From positions 1 to 48,950 of the forward strand of contig NZ_JAYMFI010000035.1 of the NCBI RefSeq assembly GCF_035830635.1: 48,950 nucleotides of DNA. The letters are read 5' to 3'. The stretch comes from Adlercreutzia shanghongiae. Lineage in GTDB: Bacteria; Actinomycetota; Coriobacteriia; Coriobacteriales; Eggerthellaceae. Within the stretch, counting starts at the first letter, position 1. Each line of letters opens with the position of its first letter. The notes under the pieces were generated by a model. It saw only the letters and a list, made by a program, of their open reading frames with translations, made no database searches and was not told the DNA's origin. Shown in pieces: positions 1 to 7,606 of the stretch. Both the position numbers and the translations under genes were made by a program.

Positions 1-125
1 AGTGTAGGGCCGACGGCGGCGCAGTGGCTGTTTTTTCTTGACTTGGATTTGGCTAAATTGGTCTGACTTTAGGGGGCCATTCTTGCCTGGCGCTAACATT
101 GTTTTAGAATTCCCCTAGACCATCA

Positions 126-163
126 TTGGTTCATAGTCTACTATGTTTATTATCGAACAATAA
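126..163 (+). promoter_or_regulatory. Promoter with embedded palindromic operator
   Basis: A -35-like TTGGTT (126-131) and a -10-like TATTAT (148-153) are separated by 16 bp. Between them sits a perfect inverted repeat, CATAG (132-136) / CTATG (141-145) with a 4-nt loop. A second repeat, TTATT (147-151) / AATAA (159-163), overlaps the -10. Dyads over a promoter spacer are typical repressor sites. The XRE gene at the end of this cassette is the obvious candidate to bind here, which is an inference. Confidence 0.5.
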
Positions 164-182
164 TTTCACGAGAGGAGTCCTC

Positions 183-299
183 ATGCTGTTCTTTAGCGAC
201 AACGTATTCGCCGCCACTTGCCTAGGCATAGGCCCCACAGGTCATTGCGTTCAGATCGGAATCGTCGCCCCGGCTCCAGATGACTCCCCCGAACAATAG
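183..299 (+). CDS. 38-aa peptide ORF with two cysteines, unknown function
   Basis: ATG at 183 is preceded by a strong GAGAGGAG ribosome binding site (about 169-176). The ORF runs 38 codons to TAG at 297-299. The peptide starts MLFFSDNVFAATCLGIG, has Cys13 and Cys22 nine residues apart, and ends in an acidic, proline-rich tail (APAPDDSPEQ). It lies directly downstream of the operator-bearing promoter and 27 nt before the DUF2975 gene, so it is probably co-transcribed with it and the XRE regulator. It could be a secreted or modified peptide, a signal sensed by the membrane protein, or a leader peptide. No family is recognised. The evidence for translation is the ribosome binding site and the position only. 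Confidence 0.5.
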   Translation: MLFFSDNVFAATCLGIGPTGHCVQIGIVAPAPDDSPEQ

Positions 300-326
300 C
301 CGCAAGACAGGAGATAGAGCCCAACA

Positions 327-866
327 GTGGATAAGCAATTAGCCGCAATCAAGACAACGCGAGGCAAGCTCGTCTCAACAAGTCGTGGACTCGCCACCAT
401 CTTCTTGACTATTTTCATTCTGTACTGCGCTGCTCATGTCGCGGTTTTTCTTTATACGGCTCTATTGCCCGACGGATTTTCTTATCTCGGTCCTTCGACG
501 CTTGCGGGTATCTCGCCTTTCATTATTCCCTCTATATCAGGCGGTTTCACCGTTTTCTTGCTCTGGCGCATTTTCCGTGAAATCGGGTGCAACGCCTCCC
601 CTTTCACGCCATTACGCGTTCGGCAAATCAGAGCGTTAGGTTTCCTCTTTTTAGCTACAGCGATTTGCGGCTTCTTCATTACCCCCGGTGCAGATGTTGG
701 CGCCGTCAATGGGGATGCCCATATGCTCATCGAAAGCGACGCGTCTGCAAGCGATTCGATTCACGTTGACGCAACAAGCTTCATGATCTCTATAGTGTGC
801 TTCGCGCTCTCATTTATTTTTAGCTATGGCGCCACCCTTGAGCAGGAAACCGACGATCTAGTGTAA
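327..866 (+). CDS. DUF2975 family membrane protein
   Basis: The 179-aa protein starts at GTG 327 after an ACAGGAGA ribosome binding site. It has four predicted membrane segments, at about residues 22-46, 60-82, 103-120 and 148-168. The topology and the conserved stretch around FRxIxxxxSPFTPLRVRQIRALG fit DUF2975, a family normally encoded next to a small YozG-type XRE regulator, as here (10-nt gap). By analogy with other membrane-protein/regulator pairs it may hold or inhibit the regulator at the membrane; that is inference. Base composition is clearly AT-richer than in the flanking housekeeping genes, suggesting acquisition by transfer. Confidence 0.85.
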   Translation: MDKQLAAIKTTRGKLVSTSRGLATIFLTIFILYCAAHVAVFLYTALLPDGFSYLGPSTLAGISPFIIPSISGGFTVFLLWRIFREIGCNASPFTPLRVRQIRALGFLFLATAICGFFITPGADVGAVNGDAHMLIESDASASDSIHVDATSFMISIVCFALSFIFSYGATLEQETDDLV

Positions 867-876
867 AATCACGGCC

Positions 877-1146
877 ATGAAATACGCAATCCAGCTCGGT
901 AAGCTCATGAAGGAACGCGGTGTGCGCGGCACCGATCTCGTTGAGCTTACCGGGCACACTCCGGCCAATATTTCGCGCTTGCGACAGGGGAAGATCCGCT
1001 CGGTGCGGTTCTCCACCCTGTTTGCTATCTGCGATCGCTTGGACTGCGCCCCTGGAGACATCCTCATTCGCATCACCGACGAAGAGGCCGAACATCCCGA
1101 GAAGGGCGTCTTCGTGATCAATTTAGAAGACGAAGCTGACAACTAA
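877..1146 (+). CDS. XRE family transcriptional regulator (YozG-like)
   Basis: This 89-aa protein is almost entirely one Cro/C1-type helix-turn-helix. Residues 1-65 include the recognition region TGHTPANISRLRQGKIRSVRFSTL and the usual C-terminal CDRLDCAPGDIL helix. An acidic tail follows. Small XRE proteins ending soon after 'PGDIL' are the standard partners of DUF2975 proteins, and the gap to the upstream DUF2975 gene is only 10 nt. It probably autoregulates the cassette through the dyad at 132-145. No ligand-binding domain is present, so signal input would have to come from the membrane partner or the upstream peptide. Confidence 0.9.
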   Translation: MKYAIQLGKLMKERGVRGTDLVELTGHTPANISRLRQGKIRSVRFSTLFAICDRLDCAPGDILIRITDEEAEHPEKGVFVINLEDEADN

Positions 1147-1272
1147 CGCTTCCGCTTCATAACCCTCACCCCAAGGCTTAGTAAAGGCGAAACACCGGGG
1201 TCGGTTTCGCGAAACATTGCTCTCCTATTCTAAGGTTGCTCGCCTAGACGAGTCGCCCGCAGCGCCGCGGCA

Positions 1273-1318
1273 GCCCATCCTCTCTAGGGAGTCGCAACGC
1301 GCAGCGACTCGGATGGGC
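1273..1318 (+). other. Strong two-part hairpin upstream of the amidotransferase remnant
   Basis: Outer arms GCCCATCC (1273-1280) and GGATGGGC (1311-1318) pair perfectly. Inner arms GAGTCGC (1289-1295) and GCGACTC (1304-1310) also pair perfectly, leaving an 8-nt bulge on the left and an 8-nt loop. It sits 34 nt before the ATG at 1352 and would lie in that gene's leader. It has no T-run, so a regulatory leader stem is more likely than a terminator. The sequence from 1147 to 1272 shows nothing else recognisable. Confidence 0.5.
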
Positions 1319-1351
1319 GGGGCATTCCGCACAATGCACAAGGAAAACGCC

Positions 1352-1702
1352 ATGTACGACTTCGACCGACCGCGAAACGCGCCCCGCGAGGGCGACGTGC
1401 GCATTCTGGCCGGGTGCGCCATCGCGGCCATCATGGACAAAAGCGGCGCGCGCCACAACGGGAGCGACATCCTGCGCTCCATCGCGCTCATGTACGACCG
1501 GTCCAACGGCTTGGGCAGCGACTTCGCGGCCTACGGCATCTACCCGGAGCACGCAGACCTGTACGCCTTCCGCATCATGCACGAGACAGAGGTGGCCCAG
1601 CGGGAAACCGAGGCCTATCCAGGCACCTACTTCATGAGCGAGAAATAGGAGCGCATCCTCACCGAGCCGATGGCCGCCATCAAGAACCCGCCGGACACCT
1701 GA
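1352..1702 (+). pseudogene. Truncated class II glutamine amidotransferase (GlxB/GltB N-terminal type)
   Basis: ATG 1352 follows an AAGGAAA ribosome binding site. The first ~98 codons match the start of the class II glutamine amidotransferase family related to the N-terminal domain of glutamate synthase: an ILAGCAIAAIMDKSG segment with the likely catalytic Cys, an ALMYDRSNGLGSDFAAYGIYPEH block, then YAFRIMHE. Reading stops at TAG 1646-1648. In-frame sequence continues recognisably to a second stop at 1700-1702, and then degenerates. Intact members are about 350 aa, so most of the catalytic domain is gone. The fragment from 1703 to about 1840 may be further decayed remnant. The upstream extension to 1217 is not favoured because it would run through the hairpin at 1273-1318. 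Confidence 0.75.
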
Positions 1703-1863
1703 CGCTACTTCGCGGCGGCGAGCTCATCGTACGCGACGGCTGCTTCGGCACTGAGCCCCACGAGCAGGCGAGCGTCGATGAGTTTGTCGCTTTGCGCCCC
1801 GCCTCCAGCCGCCCCCATGCGGCCATGTACGCGAGCTAACGTCCGTTCGGCCCCGCACCCACG

Positions 1864-1901
1864 CAGAAGGGGCCCTGGTGTTGCAACCGGGGCCCCTTCT
1901 G
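1864..1901. terminator. Bidirectional terminator hairpin
   Basis: A perfect 12-bp stem, CAGAAGGGGCCC (1864-1875) with GGGCCCCTTCTG (1890-1901), encloses a 14-nt loop. It lies between the plus-strand pseudogene and the minus-strand metA operon, where convergent transcription would meet. T-runs are short on both sides. Confidence 0.7.
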
Positions 1902-2114
1902 TTAGTTCCAGGGGTCTTCCGAGAACAACGGCTCGCGTTCGGCGGGGCGGTCGGAGTAGGGGTCGTAGCCGTCGTCGTCTTCGTTTTCCGCACGGATGAA
2001 CGGGTCGTTGGCGGGCTTGGAGGCCCGCCGCTCTTCCTGCTGCTTTTTGAGCTGACTCGGCAGCAGCTTCACCACAATGCGGGCGTTCGGATCGCTTTTC
2101 GGATCGAGACCCAC
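1902..2114 (-). CDS. Small acidic hypothetical protein downstream of metA
   Basis: The 70-aa protein has a GTG start at 2114, only two bases after the metA stop, with a GGGGGAGT ribosome binding site inside the metA 3' end. It is therefore translationally coupled to metA. The N-terminal part is basic (VVKLLPSQLKKQQEERRASKP); the C-terminal half is acidic and aromatic (AENEDDDGYDPYSD). It has no signal peptide or membrane segment and is probably largely disordered. No family is recognised. Coupling to metA suggests a shared regulon rather than proven function. Confidence 0.75.
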   Translation of the reverse strand: MGLDPKSDPNARIVVKLLPSQLKKQQEERRASKPANDPFIRAENEDDDGYDPYSDRPAEREPLFSEDPWN

Positions 2115-2116
2115 GG

Positions 2117-3049
2117 CTACTCCCCCTCCCTGTCGCCGGCGCGGGTGATGTCGTAGGGGGTTGTCTGGTACACGTAGTAGTTCAGCCAGTTGGTATAGAG
2201 CAGCTGGGCGTGAGAGAACCAGCTGCTCACCGGCTCGCGCGTCGGATCATCGTCGGGGAAGTAATGGGCCGGCACGGCCATGTCCATGCCCTTGGCGATA
2301 TCGCGGTCGTACTCGACCGCAAGCGTCTCGCGGTCGTACTCGGGGTGCCCGAACACGAAGAAGTTCTGCGAGTCGGTCGATTTCGCCACATAGACGCCCG
2401 CCTCATCGGACACCGCGATAATCTCAAGGTCGGGATGGGCCTCGATGTCGGCGGCCCGCACCTCGGTGAAACGCGAGTGCGGCGCGAAGAACTCATCATC
2501 GAACCCGCGCACGAGCGGCGAGGTGCGCTTGACCACCTCATGCGGGAACACGCCGAACATCTTCGCCGGCAGCTCGTACTTGGGCACGCCGTAATGGTAG
2601 TAGATGCCCGCCTGGGCGCCCCAGCAGATATGCAGCGTGGAATGCACGTGGGTCTTCGACCATTCCATAATCTCGCACAGCTCCGGCCAGTAGTCCACAT
2701 CCTCGAATTCGAGCCGTTCCACCGGCGCACCGGTGATGATAAGGCCGTCGAAATGCTGGTCGCGCACCTCATCGAAGGTAGTGTAGAAAGCCTCGAGGTG
2801 CTCGGCCGCGGTGTTCTTCGAATCGTGGCTCGCCGTTTGCAGCAGCTCCACTTCCACCTGAATGGGCGTGTTGGAGAGCTTGCGCAGAATCTGCGTCTCA
2901 GTGGTGATTTTCGTGGGCATGAGGTTCAGCAGCAACACGCGCAGAGGACGAATGTCCTGGTGCATGGCGCGATGCTCCGTCATGACGAAGATGTTCTCGC
3001 TCTCAAGCGCCGCCGTGGCCGGCAGCGCATCGGGAATCCGAATGGGCAT
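2117..3049 (-). CDS. metA: Homoserine O-acetyltransferase (MetA family)
   Basis: The 310-aa protein acylates the hydroxyl of L-homoserine in methionine synthesis. It is full length for MetA, with the nucleophile in HICWGAQ (Cys142), the catalytic pair in FGHPEYD (His235, Glu237) and the N-terminal MPIRIPDALPA signature. The acyl-donor position reads ITGAPVERLEF with Glu111. In characterised MetA enzymes Glu at 111 goes with acetyl-CoA use and Gly with succinyl-CoA, so acetyl is predicted despite frequent 'succinyltransferase' labels. This agrees with the O-acetylhomoserine sulfhydrylase 27 bp upstream in the same direction. An AAAGGAA ribosome binding site precedes the ATG. Confidence 0.96.
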   Translation of the reverse strand: MPIRIPDALPATAALESENIFVMTEHRAMHQDIRPLRVLLLNLMPTKITTETQILRKLSNTPIQVEVELLQTASHDSKNTAAEHLEAFYTTFDEVRDQHFDGLIITGAPVERLEFEDVDYWPELCEIMEWSKTHVHSTLHICWGAQAGIYYHYGVPKYELPAKMFGVFPHEVVKRTSPLVRGFDDEFFAPHSRFTEVRAADIEAHPDLEIIAVSDEAGVYVAKSTDSQNFFVFGHPEYDRETLAVEYDRDIAKGMDMAVPAHYFPDDDPTREPVSSWFSHAQLLYTNWLNYYVYQTTPYDITRAGDREGE

Positions 3050-3076
3050 GAATCGTTCCTTTCAGCAACGCCGCGG

Positions 3077-4360
3077 CTATTCGACAGCAGCTAGGGCTTG
3101 GTCGATGTCGGCAATGAGGTCGGCGGCGTCCTCAATACCGCAGGAGAGGCGGATGAGGTCGGCGCTAATGCCTGCCGCCTCAAGCTCCGCATCGTTCATC
3201 TGGCGGTGGGTGGCGTTGGCCGGATGCAGCACGCAGGTGCGAGCGTCGGCCACGTGGGTGGCAATCTGGGCCAGGCGCAGGTTCTTCATGAACGTCTCGG
3301 CCGCCGCGCGACCGCCCGCCACGCCGAAGCTCACCACGCCGCAGGAGCCGTCGGGCAGGTACTTTGCCGCCAGCTCGAACTCGGCGTCACCCGCAAGCGA
3401 GGGATGGCGCACCCAGGCCACCTTCGGATGGGCCGCCAGATGCTCAGCGATAGCACGGCCGTTTTCGGCGTGGCGCGCCATGCGCAGATGCAGGCTTTCC
3501 AGCCCCAGGTTGATGAGGAACGCGTTCTGCGGCGACTGAATAGAGCCCAGATCGCGCATGAGCTGGGCCGTCGCCTTGGTGATGTAGGCGCCTTGCAGGC
3601 CGAAGCGCTCGGTGTACACGACGCCGTGATAGCTCTCGTCGGGCTCGGTGAGGCCCGGGAACTTGTCAGCGTGCGCCGTCCAGTCGAAGCGCCCGGAATC
3701 CACGATGACGCCGCCCACGGAGGCGCCGTGGCCGTCCATGTACTTGGTAGTGGAGTGGGTCACAATATCGGCGCCCCACTCGATGGGTCGGCAGAGTACC
3801 GGCGTGGGGAACGTGTTGTCCACGATGAGCGGCACGCCGTGGGCGTGAGCCGCCGCCGCGAAGCGCTCGATGTCGAGCACCGCAAGGGCCGGGTTCGCGA
3901 TGGTCTCGCCGAAGACGCACTTCGTATTCGGGCGGAAGGCCGCCGCCAGCTCCTCGTCGGTGCAGTGCGGGTCCACGAAGGTGCACTCCAGCCCCATGCG
4001 GCGCATCGTGTGGGCGAGCAGGTTGTAGGTGCCGCCGTAGATGGCCGACGACGCCACCACGTGATCGCCCGCGCCGGCGATGTTGAACACGGCGAAGAAG
4101 TTCGCCGCCTGGCCCGACGAGGTGAGCATGGCAGCCGTGCCGCCTTCCAGCTCGGCGATCTTCGCGGCCACCGCATCGTTGGTAGGGTTCGCCAGGCGCG
4201 TGTAGAAGTAGCCCGACTCTTCCAGGTCGAACAGACGGCCCATGTGCTCGCTCGTGTCGTATTTCCAGGTGGTGTTCTGATAAATCGGCACTTGGCGCGG
4301 CTCGCCATCGCCGGGCCGCCAGCCGCCCTGTACGCAGGTGGTTCCAATACGCTCGCTCAT
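3077..4360 (-). CDS. metY: O-acetylhomoserine aminocarboxypropyltransferase (sulfhydrylase)
   Basis: This 427-aa PLP enzyme of the Cys/Met metabolism family replaces the acetyl group of O-acetylhomoserine with sulfide to give homocysteine. The PLP lysine is Lys206 in HSTTKYMDGHG. The YTRLANPTND, SGQAA and ETIANP motifs, plus a length near 430 residues, separate MetY from the shorter cystathionine gamma-synthases. It is the first gene of the metY-metA-small protein operon. An AAAGGAG ribosome binding site lies just before the ATG, and a TATAAT -10 at 4404-4409 lies about 45 bp upstream. Confidence 0.95.
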   Translation of the reverse strand: MSERIGTTCVQGGWRPGDGEPRQVPIYQNTTWKYDTSEHMGRLFDLEESGYFYTRLANPTNDAVAAKIAELEGGTAAMLTSSGQAANFFAVFNIAGAGDHVVASSAIYGGTYNLLAHTMRRMGLECTFVDPHCTDEELAAAFRPNTKCVFGETIANPALAVLDIERFAAAAHAHGVPLIVDNTFPTPVLCRPIEWGADIVTHSTTKYMDGHGASVGGVIVDSGRFDWTAHADKFPGLTEPDESYHGVVYTERFGLQGAYITKATAQLMRDLGSIQSPQNAFLINLGLESLHLRMARHAENGRAIAEHLAAHPKVAWVRHPSLAGDAEFELAAKYLPDGSCGVVSFGVAGGRAAAETFMKNLRLAQIATHVADARTCVLHPANATHRQMNDAELEAAGISADLIRLSCGIEDAADLIADIDQALAAVE

Positions 4361-4403
4361 GAGGGCTCCTTTGCTGTTCTTAACCTTGTTTTATGGCCTG
4401 CTC

Positions 4404-4409
4404 ATTATA
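4404..4409 (-). promoter_or_regulatory. -10 box of the metY-metA operon
   Basis: On the minus strand the sequence reads a perfect TATAAT, about 45 bp before the metY ATG. The -35 is weak (TTGGCG at 15-bp spacing), which would suit an activator-dependent promoter. I see no SAM riboswitch signature in the short leader. Confidence 0.55.
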
Positions 4410-4523
4410 AGAACCCCTCCGTCGCGCCAAGCCCTCGCATCGGCCATGCGCCATAGGAACTTCTGCCCCACCGCCATCGTCGAGCGCGAAACCCCAGGCA
4501 GATTTAACGAATCGGCGCGAGCC

Positions 4524-6140
4524 CTACTTTCCACGCACGGCGTCCGACGGATGGATCGTCATGGACTGGAAACGGTCGGCCATGTAGGTGTCGTTGAACT
4601 CGTGGTCGTAGAACTGCTGGATGGGGGTATCCACCGGATCGCCCGAGAGGCGCTCGTACCAGCAATCGAGGGACTGCAGCGTCATAACGGCATCCACCAA
4701 AATGAAGCACGCCGCCACGGTGGTGAGCACGTAGCGCCAGTTCCAAGGGATGAAGTTCACCACGCGCAGCATGAAGGGCAAAAGCAGCTTGATCCACACC
4801 ACGCCGAGCAGGCCCCAGCAACCCATGAACGGCAAACTCGTGCGCCCGCCGAACAGCGAGCCGGGCATGTTGGAGTAGTCCCAAGCCACCGCGCCGAACG
4901 CGTATTGCATGAACAGGCTGGTCAAGGCTTCGAAGGCGCCGCCGATAACCGCCGCCACCAAGAAGATGATGAGCCAGTTGCTCTTATGGAAGCGGTTCAA
5001 AAACAGCGTCATGAGCACGGCGCCGCAACCGTAGATGGGCGAGAACGGCCCGAACAAAAGTCCTGCGCGGTCTTGCCACTGACCCGGCACCACGAACAGG
5101 AAATGCACAATCTCTTCCATGAACAGGCCAAGGATGCTGGCCACCACGAAAATCCAGAACAGGTTGAAGAAGTTCAGCGTGATGTAGCCTTTGCCCGACG
5201 GGTCGCGGCCGAGCGTGCCCGCCTCGCCTTCCTTGCGCTCCTCGGCCTCGCGCGCCTTGCGGTGGGCGCGGCGCTCTTCCAGAAGCGTGGGGTCCAGATA
5301 GCTCTGCAACGCAATGGTGATGATAAGCACCACCAGGTAGAAGACGAGGTCGTAGCTGATTCCGTCGAGCATGATGGAGCACAGGCCTCCCGCAACGATG
5401 AGCACGTACAGCGCATAGGACATAAGCGCCGCCCAGCGCCGCTGGTTGCGAATGAGGCGCACACCGAACACGATAAAGGTGATGGCCAAGGCGACCAGCA
5501 CCGCCAAATGCAGGAAGTTCACCACAATCGTGGAGGTGCCCTCGCCGGTCATGCCGCCGGAGCCGAACAGCGCGACGGCGTGATAGATAGATTTGGCAAT
5601 GCCCGGAAGCGCAGCCCCCGAGCCCACGATGAGCAGCACGCCGAACGCGCGCAGCACCACTGGCAGGCGCTTCTCGTCAGCGGGGCTTGTGAACTCAGCG
5701 GCAATGGTGGCTGCGGTGGCATCGAGGGCGTGCTTTTTCTCGGCCACAACCTGTTTGGCATCGGCCACGATGACGCTGGGGTGCTCCACCGCATGGGCGA
5801 CCTCGAGCGTCTCGTCGGCCACGTGCGCGAGCTTTTCTTCGGCCGCTTCGGCAACGCGCTCGGGATGGCGCGCATCATCGGCCGCCTGGCGGAGTTTCTC
5901 CTTGTCGCGCTCAAGGTCGGCCGCAAGCTCGGCACCGTCGTTGTGCAACTGATCGCGCCACTCGCGGCCCGTCTCGGCGATATCGGCCCTCTCGTATTCC
6001 ACGGCTTTTTTAAGGTCGTCCCCAACACGGTGCTCAATATCGCGCAGGCGGCCATCGTCGCGGCCGTGGCCATCGTCGTGGCGCTCCGCTTCAGCCGGCT
6101 TTGGCGTTTTGGCGCGCTCGTAGTGTTTCTCCTCGCCCAT
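4524..6140 (-). CDS. CmpB-like putative ABC transporter permease with charged N-terminal domain
   Basis: The 538-aa protein starts with a highly charged helical region of about 150 residues (rich in E, D, K, R, A) predicted to be cytoplasmic coiled coil. About nine membrane segments follow. The C-terminal half has the hallmarks of the putative ABC transporter type IV permease family (CmpB, PF06541): FGPFSPIYGCGAV, the GGAFEALTSLFMQ segment, and WDYSNMPGSLFGGRTSLPFMGCWG. A charged linker (HRKAREAEERKEGE) separates two membrane blocks. No ATPase gene is adjacent, so a transport role is unproven. Promoter and neighbours suggest a single-gene unit. Confidence 0.85.
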   Translation of the reverse strand: MGEEKHYERAKTPKPAEAERHDDGHGRDDGRLRDIEHRVGDDLKKAVEYERADIAETGREWRDQLHNDGAELAADLERDKEKLRQAADDARHPERVAEAAEEKLAHVADETLEVAHAVEHPSVIVADAKQVVAEKKHALDATAATIAAEFTSPADEKRLPVVLRAFGVLLIVGSGAALPGIAKSIYHAVALFGSGGMTGEGTSTIVVNFLHLAVLVALAITFIVFGVRLIRNQRRWAALMSYALYVLIVAGGLCSIMLDGISYDLVFYLVVLIITIALQSYLDPTLLEERRAHRKAREAEERKEGEAGTLGRDPSGKGYITLNFFNLFWIFVVASILGLFMEEIVHFLFVVPGQWQDRAGLLFGPFSPIYGCGAVLMTLFLNRFHKSNWLIIFLVAAVIGGAFEALTSLFMQYAFGAVAWDYSNMPGSLFGGRTSLPFMGCWGLLGVVWIKLLLPFMLRVVNFIPWNWRYVLTTVAACFILVDAVMTLQSLDCWYERLSGDPVDTPIQQFYDHEFNDTYMADRFQSMTIHPSDAVRGK

Positions 6141-6268
6141 GACCGGCCTCCTTTCTCACAAAATGCCTTGATTCCAGCATTCAGTATAGAAAGGCGGCAG
6201 GGCTATTCCTGACCATTTGACGCAACGTCTGCCAACCCGATAATCCCCTGTTATGCAGCGGTTGAATG

Positions 6269-6341
6269 CCCGCCGCCAGAAGCCGCGCAGCCCCGGCATC
6301 GGCAGCCGCAGAACCCCCGCCGCCAGAAGCCGCGCAGCCCC
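6269..6341. repeat. Pair of 26-bp direct repeats
   Basis: The same 26 bp (beginning CCCGCCGCCAGAAGCC) occurs at 6269-6294 and 6316-6341, 47 bp apart. It fills the spacer just downstream of the 28-aa ORF and touches its stop codon. The rest of 6141-6340 shows no gene. Confidence 0.8.
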
Positions 6342-6427
6342 TATCCCCAGCAGGCAATGAGCATGGCGATGGCCACGAAAACGATAGCCAACCCCATGAC
6401 GGCCATGATGTCGCTGATTTTGTTCAC
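6341..6427 (-). CDS. 28-aa single-span membrane peptide
   Basis: A GTG start at 6427 follows a GAGGAGAG ribosome binding site with 4-nt spacing (GTACC before GTG). The peptide begins MNKISDIMAVMGLAIVFV, continues AIAMLIACWG and ends in TAG. Residues 7-26 form one uninterrupted hydrophobic helix with a short polar N-terminus, as in small regulatory membrane proteins. It lies between two larger membrane-protein genes on the same strand, 80 bp after the anchored protein at 6508. Function is unknown. The call rests on the ribosome binding site and the clean helix. Confidence 0.55.
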   Translation of the reverse strand: MNKISDIMAVMGLAIVFVAIAMLIACWG

Positions 6428-6507
6428 GGTACTCTCCTCGCGCCAAGCGAACTCTCTACCTGTTAGACGTTTCAGCGCCCGGTTTTGTTGCGCGCGCGGC
6501 CGCGATT

Positions 6508-7455
6508 TCACGAAACCGGCACGTCTTCCGACAGCTCACCCGAAACAATCGCATCGACGTAGGCATTGCGCACGCCCACTTGCGCGGCATCGTGGGCATT
6601 GGCGAGCTTCAGGGCAACCACCCTGAACGGATCGTAGTCAAGATAGGCGATCTCCATATCCGAAAGGTCAGCGGTATCGATGCCGTCTTCTGCAGAAAAG
6701 CTGTTACGGTAAACGAGGAACGGGTAGCGAACGATGCGCGCCTCGCCGGGCATCAGCGACGCATACTCTCCCTGGAGAGCAATCGCTCCGTCGCCGGCAT
6801 CTGATGGATAGAGGGCTGCCTGCGCGTAAGGGTCGGGCAGCATGCCGCCGTCCAGCATATCCTGCGGGCTCGCAAAGGCGCTGCCGCGCAACACGGGCAC
6901 CGGGGGCACCAAAGGCTCCGTGCTCAGATTGGCGAGCTCGACATCAATCACCACCACGCGCACGTCCTCTTCGGCATAAAGCTCCTCTGATTGATTCGTT
7001 TGGAAATAGAGAGGGTACCACTCCGTGAACGCCTCCTCGGACACCATGCTGCACCCAACGACGCGAGCCGAAAAGGGCGCTATCTCATAATCCCAGCCCT
7101 CGTCTTCGGTATACGCGCGTTTCGCGTCTTCGCTCATTGCCTCCCACTGCTCTTGCAAGCTGGGACTGGTGTCAAAGTCGTATTTCGCGCCCGCCGTAAG
7201 GTCGTCAAGCACGGCCGTATCACCGTAGGGCACCTCTTCGACTTGCTCGATGGCAACGTGCGGGGCGAAGCCCGACGCCATGCCCCTCGGCGTCGGGGTT
7301 TTCAGCGAAGCGCTCTCCGGTTGCGCGATGAAATGCGGAATCATCCAGCAGAAAGCGAGTATGAGCACCGCGATTGCCGCGATGCCGGCCGCCGTGCGCG
7401 CAAAGCGGTTCGGCACCCGACTCGTTGCCTCTGCGACAGTTTCGAACTCTTCCAT
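6508..7455 (-). CDS. Membrane-anchored extracytoplasmic protein, unknown function
   Basis: I start this at ATG 7455 (315 aa), preceded by AAGGGG; the open frame upstream lacks a ribosome binding site and has unlike composition. Residues 1-20 are cytoplasmic and 21-43 form a membrane anchor (TAAGIAAIAVLILAFCWMI). The remainder is an acidic extracellular domain with beta-rich stretches such as DVRVVVIDVELANLS and EARIVRYPFLVYRNSFS. The 'VVVIDVELANLS...' pattern resembles DUF4352/DUF5027-type immunoglobulin-like domains, but that match is only suggestive. Cysteines are few and there is no enzyme motif. Confidence 0.8.
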   Translation of the reverse strand: MEEFETVAEATSRVPNRFARTAAGIAAIAVLILAFCWMIPHFIAQPESASLKTPTPRGMASGFAPHVAIEQVEEVPYGDTAVLDDLTAGAKYDFDTSPSLQEQWEAMSEDAKRAYTEDEGWDYEIAPFSARVVGCSMVSEEAFTEWYPLYFQTNQSEELYAEEDVRVVVIDVELANLSTEPLVPPVPVLRGSAFASPQDMLDGGMLPDPYAQAALYPSDAGDGAIALQGEYASLMPGEARIVRYPFLVYRNSFSAEDGIDTADLSDMEIAYLDYDPFRVVALKLANAHDAAQVGVRNAYVDAIVSGELSEDVPVS

Positions 7456-7606
7456 AGCGCACCCCTTACCTTGCTGCCGAACGTGGTTTGCGAGCCCAAC
7501 GCTAACACGGCCCCACGCTTGCGGGCAATGGTGATGTTTTTCACCCTGGGGCTTGTCAGCCTGATGCGATAAAGTAAAGCCACTCTCTTTGGAAAGGATG
7601 TCCCCC

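Noticed and set aside
4361..4523. SAM riboswitch upstream of metY
   Set aside because: The leader after the TATAAT box is under 50 nt and shows no SAM aptamer features.
4338..6212. 624-codon plus-strand ORF over the CmpB-like gene
   Set aside because: Antisense shadow, His/Gln/Arg-rich, no ribosome binding site.
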